A stretch of DNA of 64,000 nt from Varroa destructor (taxonomy: Eukaryota > Arthropoda > Arachnida > Mesostigmata > Varroidae): NCBI RefSeq assembly GCF_002443255.2, contig NW_019211459.1, positions 1,380,019-1,444,018 on the forward strand, read 5' to 3'. The notes under the pieces are model-generated. The model was not told the DNA's origin, ran no database searches, and saw only the letters and a program-made list of their open reading frames with translations. A program made the translations under genes and the position numbers. This document shows, piece after piece, positions 59,408-64,000 of this stretch (positions are counted from its first letter, which is position 1; the number at the start of each line of letters is the position of its first letter).

Positions 59408-60087
59408 CTACAATAAAAATGATTTTTTTGAGTCCGGACAATATTTATATTACTCTACATGCACTAACTTTGAAAACCATCATACCTTAATACTAGTATC
59501 TGTACCTTCTATAGCATTAATGTGTGGTAACGCGTGTGTTCAAAGCTCACCAATTATCGATGTTGGGCAACAATTTCATAATGTAAGTTAGTAACATTTT
59601 CTTTAAGAGAAAGGAATATTTCTCTGACTCTCCGACCAGATTCTAATCAGTCTAACAGGACCCATTTTTCTCGCTCTGATCGAACACTTTTTGTAATGTG
59701 CGGGTGCTACAGACGTAAGATACTCTGTTCTGGCTACTGGTAAAGAAAACGGCGATATTATCATATTATGCTATGCTGTGCTATACTAGCTATACATATA
59801 TTTATATCAGTATTGAAGGAGATGCGTGAATAGCTTGAGGCGTAAATGTTCGAATTTTAAATGATATACTGTTTATATATGTGAAAAAATGAAAATTGAC
59901 TATACCCCCTGGACATCTAAGTTTCTCGTTGCCAGTATGGTAGACTTAGTAATGCCTAGATTGACCTCTAGCCATCTTACTTCTGTGACATGCCCCGAAT
60001 TTAACTATGTTTTAATCTTGTGAGCCACATTCTGCGTTCCCCCTAAATTATCTTGGTTCTTGGAAGCACGGCCGTCCCCTCCTGGGG

Positions 60088-61428
60088 ATGTTCCTTCATG
60101 AGGCAAGGCTTGACTGGCTTATCACAAATGTGTTTAACCAACTTATGGAGTCCAAGGTTCTTGCCGATCTCTCCTTACTAACAAACCCAACAGACGCCCT
60201 TCTCTCCACAAGCTTCCAACAAAAAGGGACTCTAGGAGTTAAATTGAGAGCCAGTGTGCCAGGGTCGTCTAAGATGCCTAATGGCAGCGTTCATATGTTG
60301 CTTAAAAAGGGTTGTTCGTAAGAGAAAAAGCTACATTGCTACAAAAAGCAGTCAAGCATTAATGGAGTAGTAACTTGAAGTTACACTTAACTGGTCATAG
60401 CAGTAATGGGAATAACAATCCACCTACGTCAAGCCGTATTATTCGCATCGCCGTTCTTTGGAATTTAGCCCATCTGCTATTCACCGCAGTCGCGCGAATC
60501 GTACATCCTCCTCCTTCGAATAAGTGAGTAGAAAATTTGTTTAACGTTTCCGTTAAACGTAGTCCCAAAGTAACCTGCGGGTGTGTTCTAAGCTGACAAG
60601 CTGAGTAAATACTTTCGAATTTTACGTTTGGTGCTGGTGCTATGTATAACCTTAGAACACACATATCAGTTACCGAGTACAAGCCATTGGCGAAATAATA
60701 AACCTACTAAACATTCTACCTTAAAAACTGAGTCACTTTATGATAATATGTAGATTTCCGCTGTTATAGGGGGACAGGGATGCTCAAATCCTTGCGGTAC
60801 TTAAATATTTCGATTCGAGTGTTACTAATTGGTTTAAACATGAACGGACGCAGTCCTGTTAATTATAGCCTTCAATAAAAGTCCTGTACATTGACTAATG
60901 ATAGCCCATACTATTGTTGATTAAAGATTAACGTAGCTCGCTTTAAGGATAACATAAAGTCGGCGATCAATCTTTGACTCTTTTGTTGGTGGATATTGCA
61001 TTTTTGTGCAGGCATCAACTCACCGATTATCTCAATACAATCGTCGTTACAACCGATTTAACCATTACAGCGACACTGATTATCAGAGACAATTCCACTC
61101 TGACCTGTACTAGAAATCATGAGTCACAAGCGCGTCTGAGCAGTGACTGCTTGCAATTCCGTTTCGAAGCTTCCGGCTGCTATTTCGTACCTAAGGTAGG
61201 TAATTAACTGTAAGGCAAGCAAATGGTTCAATCCACCATAAAGGTAATTAACATGGCTTAACTCAGGGTCTACAAAAGAAATTTCATACCTCCATTATAT
61301 GCTCTTATATGCTACTAGTACGTGAAAATTTCCCTTGATAACATCCAACTCTACATGTTTTGCTCTAGAAAGATTTTTCCATTTGTTCACATATTGTTCC
61401 GATGCAACCCTTAACCATTACTGTATGA
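60088..61428 (+). CDS. Candidate three-exon gene, unknown product
   Basis: Exon 60088-60317 starts at an ATG (the frame is open further upstream, so the true start may be earlier) and ends at TTGTTC|GTAAGA. Exon 61012-61195 follows TGCATTTTTGTGCAG and ends at the fine donor CCTAAG|GTAGGT. Exon 61369-61428 follows TTTTGCTCTAG and stops at TGA. Both junctions keep frame. About 157 residues: LDWLITNVFNQLMESKVL, then strand-like stretches (GTLGVKLRASVPGSS; TTDLTITATLIIRDNSTLTC) with several Cys and an N-x-S site. It looks extracellular and beta-rich. A likeness to lipid-binding (TULIP-type) folds is speculative. Confidence 0.37.
60428..60600 (-). CDS. Candidate exon inside the intron of the plus-strand gene
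   Basis: Minus-strand acceptor GTATTTACTCAG before 60600 and CTTGAC|GTAGGT after 60428. With two leading bases, 57 codons are open: CQLRTHPQVTLGLRLTETLN, then FEGGGCTIRATAVNSRWAKF. Lying antisense within another candidate's intron lowers confidence in one or both. Confidence 0.22.
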
Positions 61429-61680
61429 TTTTATAAGAATGTGTTTTCGTTGTTTTTATATTTCTTCATTCAACCATACCTCTCCCATGTACTCGGACCA
61501 GCGGCTTCTATATTCAATCAGAGGTTCAGCTATTCAAGCCGACGACTTGGTAGCTCGTAACCTTTAGGCACCGTCAGTCGTATAGCAACGTATCAGATAA
61601 TATCACTTTATCGCTTTTGTAGGATATTTTGGCATACAGTCAAAAGCGTCAATAAACAAGTGTTGGTAATTTAGCTAGTT

Positions 61681-63835
61681 TTGGTATCATGCTTCGACGA
61701 ATTTAGCCACGGTAGCCGTCTATTGAAATGGTTTTGGTCACCGGGTTAAATTTAGTCTGAGCAGATATGTCATGATCAACGCGGCTTTCCTTTAACAAAT
61801 GATCTACTTAAAACACGTGTTGATAAATGCGGATAATACAGATTTTCGGATGAATTTAACCGCGGTAACTATTTTATTAAGAATGAGTCACCGGGTCATA
61901 TTTATCTAAGGCACTGTATGTATGTCATCAAATTTCTCGCGTCAAAAATCAGAGAAGCCTCTCTGAAAGATGTGAAAGTTTCCTTTGATGCGGTTTCCTA
62001 TTTACATTACGCGTCATTGGAAGCTTCCACCTCTTTAATTTTGCTCCAGCACCTTTCCGACTTAGAACAACGCCACAGCCCATGCAAATGGTAGATTCTA
62101 GCGGCATTCATATTGCATGAAATATAGGAAGTTTTCAAAATGTTAAGTCAGCCCAGGACATAAACTCGCTCTGAGACAATTTTCAATTTGACTAAAAAAA
62201 CAAACGTACAAAACCACGATCATCGGATAAAATAGGAAGAGGTGCACTATGTTAACCTCTATTGGCACAAAAGAGTACGATTGCGGGTTACTGAAAACTT
62301 ATCCGTACGACATGCTACCAACATCAATGATAATATTAAAAATAATAATAATAATAATAATAATGATTAAGTAGGTATAGGACCTACTTGGGTAGCCAAT
62401 ATAAAAATCAATGCCAATTTATCCATCGGATCCCAAAGAGACCAATTGCAAAACCCTCATAATATATTTGAGCTCCATTACTGCGTCTATCTCTAAAGAT
62501 ATATTGGTATAATGCTCCGAGGGATCTTTTCACGGTTACCGACATAGGTTATATTGGTCACAGGGTAAGATCCGTCGGAATATTAGCACCATAATCGACG
62601 AACAAACTAGGTGCTGTTTAAAAAACATCTTTAAAGTGGCTTGCATGTTTAGCATGTCTTTCCACAGCCTTAAAATTGTAAAGAGTGCTCTGCGAAATCG
62701 CGCCAAGAAAGCTGCCGGCACCTGAGACGTTCAGCTATTAGTCTTTATCCGTCTTAGAATCATCTGCTGTGTGCATGCGGAACCCCTAAAGTTTGAGGCC
62801 TTCATGGGCCTAATAACTTGGCTAGCGCGGTGCAGCGCCCGGACGATGTTATCAACGGTCACTCTCAACAGATTGTCAGTCACCGGGTTATATTCGTTCG
62901 AGCGCCTGTCCCGATAATCGACCAAATTATTTTTTTTCGCCTTGAAATTGGATATGAAACTACCCGAAGCTGTGCAGTCGCGTCATCCGTGTCCTGAATC
63001 GACGCTGGTTAGATCCAAAAGCAGGTTCCTCGAATAGGCGAACGAATGCTTGGTGGATTCTCAACAATTACTGGTAATTCACCGGTTTCGCTCGTCCATG
63101 CGCGAATTGAGCTCGCAGCGGTCAGATCGCCTAGCATAGACACCAAATTCAAACATAGCTCCTTCCCTCTTTTAAGCTTCCTGATTTGACAGTGTCTGAC
63201 GCAATGCTCCGGCGAATCTCTCTACAGTTGCTTCTCTGTATGCGGTATGAAAGCCACTGGGTGAGATTCGTCCGAGCAGCGCCACCGTATGATCATCGCC
63301 ACCACGACACGTCGTCGTCGTCGTCTTATTTTGTACTTGCATGCACAGCCGCCACGTGAAGCTGCTCTAAAAGATTGGTTATCTAAGTGACTTCAACACT
63401 TCACACGCACATACTGTTATCACCGTGTACCTGAACCTTCAGTAGCATGTTTCGAGCAAGCCTTCTTGATTCACTGTTTGCTAACATCTTCCGTATAGGG
63501 TTGCACCCTTCTCCATATAGAATGTATGCCTAAAAATGTTAGCTTCAATAGTTCTAATCAAATCACCACTCGGTGCGCAGATTTGTTCTCGTTTATTCAG
63601 AACGACGTATTCTTCGTGCGTGTTTTGGCTGGACATGCAAAGCTTCTTCAACTTCTCCTGAAGTATCTCCATAGCGCTACTTGTGCTCTCGAAATCGTGC
63701 GGGCAATGCATGAGAACTTCTATGAGCGAATTACCAACGGATTAACTTGGTAACATGCTCCGAAAAATCTCTCAGCGGTAACTTACATAAATGATACCGG
63801 TCACCGGGTGAGATTCGTCGAAGCAACAGTCTGCC
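61681..63835 (-). repeat. Six diverged copies of a repeat with a coding-like core
   Basis: Core copies at about 61681-61770, 61838-61910, 62504-62580, 62832-62910, 63200-63285 and 63747-63835 share, on the plus strand, an ATGCTCCG-like start, a CGGTAAC block and GTCACCGGGTnAGATTCGTC. On the minus strand every copy can be read as a D/N-E-x-x-PVT peptide, for example DESHPVTGIIYVSYR, NEYNPVTDNLLRVTVDN and DGSYPVTNITYVGNREK. Similarity fades but continues past the core in at least three copies (KLKKLC against GKELC). Spacing is irregular (150, 667, 323, 378 and 542 bases). Stops and frameshifts break most copies. Either an old tandem array of a coding unit or a noncoding repeat. Confidence 0.6.
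62337..62365. repeat. (AAT)n microsatellite
   Basis: About nine AAT units between the second and third copies of the diverged repeat. Confidence 0.95.
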
Positions 63836-64000
63836 GTATCCATCAGAGATGCTACCTACTGTTCAGACGGTACATTGTTTCCAAACTAGCCTTATTGCCG
63901 TTAAACACGCAAATGTTTACGGGAAAAAAAATACGGGAAACCGAAGTCTGGTGGCGGTTCATGCTGCATTATACCTCACTGCAGTCCACTGTTGCTGGAT

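Overview
The window looks like nuclear DNA from a metazoan, most likely an arthropod. It has no bacterial-style gene packing. It is AT-rich (roughly 60% by eye) and full of dinucleotide microsatellites, and it carries two decayed mariner transposases, a LINE tail and a tRNA-derived short element. The few convincing coding stretches are short, GC-richer blocks with eukaryotic splice signals and introns of about 60-220 bases. The exact organism cannot be fixed from sequence alone; a mite or tick is only a guess from general character. There is no rRNA, CRISPR, operon or prophage.

Reliability. In 64 kb of AT-rich DNA, open frames of 60-150 codons are expected by chance, and strong-looking splice sites are frequent. 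I therefore treat an open frame as a gene candidate only when it joins to a good acceptor or donor, and I trust it more when several exons join in phase. The best single exon is at 9472-9981 (+): 170 codons, GC-rich, Pro/Ala-rich. Multi-exon chains that stay in phase: 27.4-29.1 kb (-), 33.7-34.3 kb (-), 36.2-37.6 kb (-), 7.8-8.1 kb (-), 42.7-43.0 kb (-), 57.8-58.4 kb (-) and 60.1-61.4 kb (+). Single exons below 0.35 are leads, not genes. None of the predicted proteins could be assigned to a family with confidence.

Layout. 0-9 kb: scattered small exon candidates, a tRNA-like element at 2.4 kb, microsatellites. 9.4-10.8 kb: the Pro/Ala-rich gene on +. 11-21 kb: mostly empty AT-rich DNA with a purine/GGGT tract at 20.1 kb. 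21-34 kb: exon candidates on both strands. 34-38 kb: GC-richer block with a chain of phase-1 exons on -. 38.2-39.5 kb: inverted repeat and mariner remnant on +. 40-43 kb: exon candidates. 44.5-46.4 kb: a nest of (TA)n, mariner remnant (-) and LINE tail (+). 46.5-55.4 kb: further minus-strand candidates and a perfect 30-bp palindrome. 57-61.5 kb: small-gene candidates on both strands. 61.7-63.8 kb: six diverged copies of a repeat whose minus-strand reading keeps a short peptide signature; this is the least explained structure in the window.
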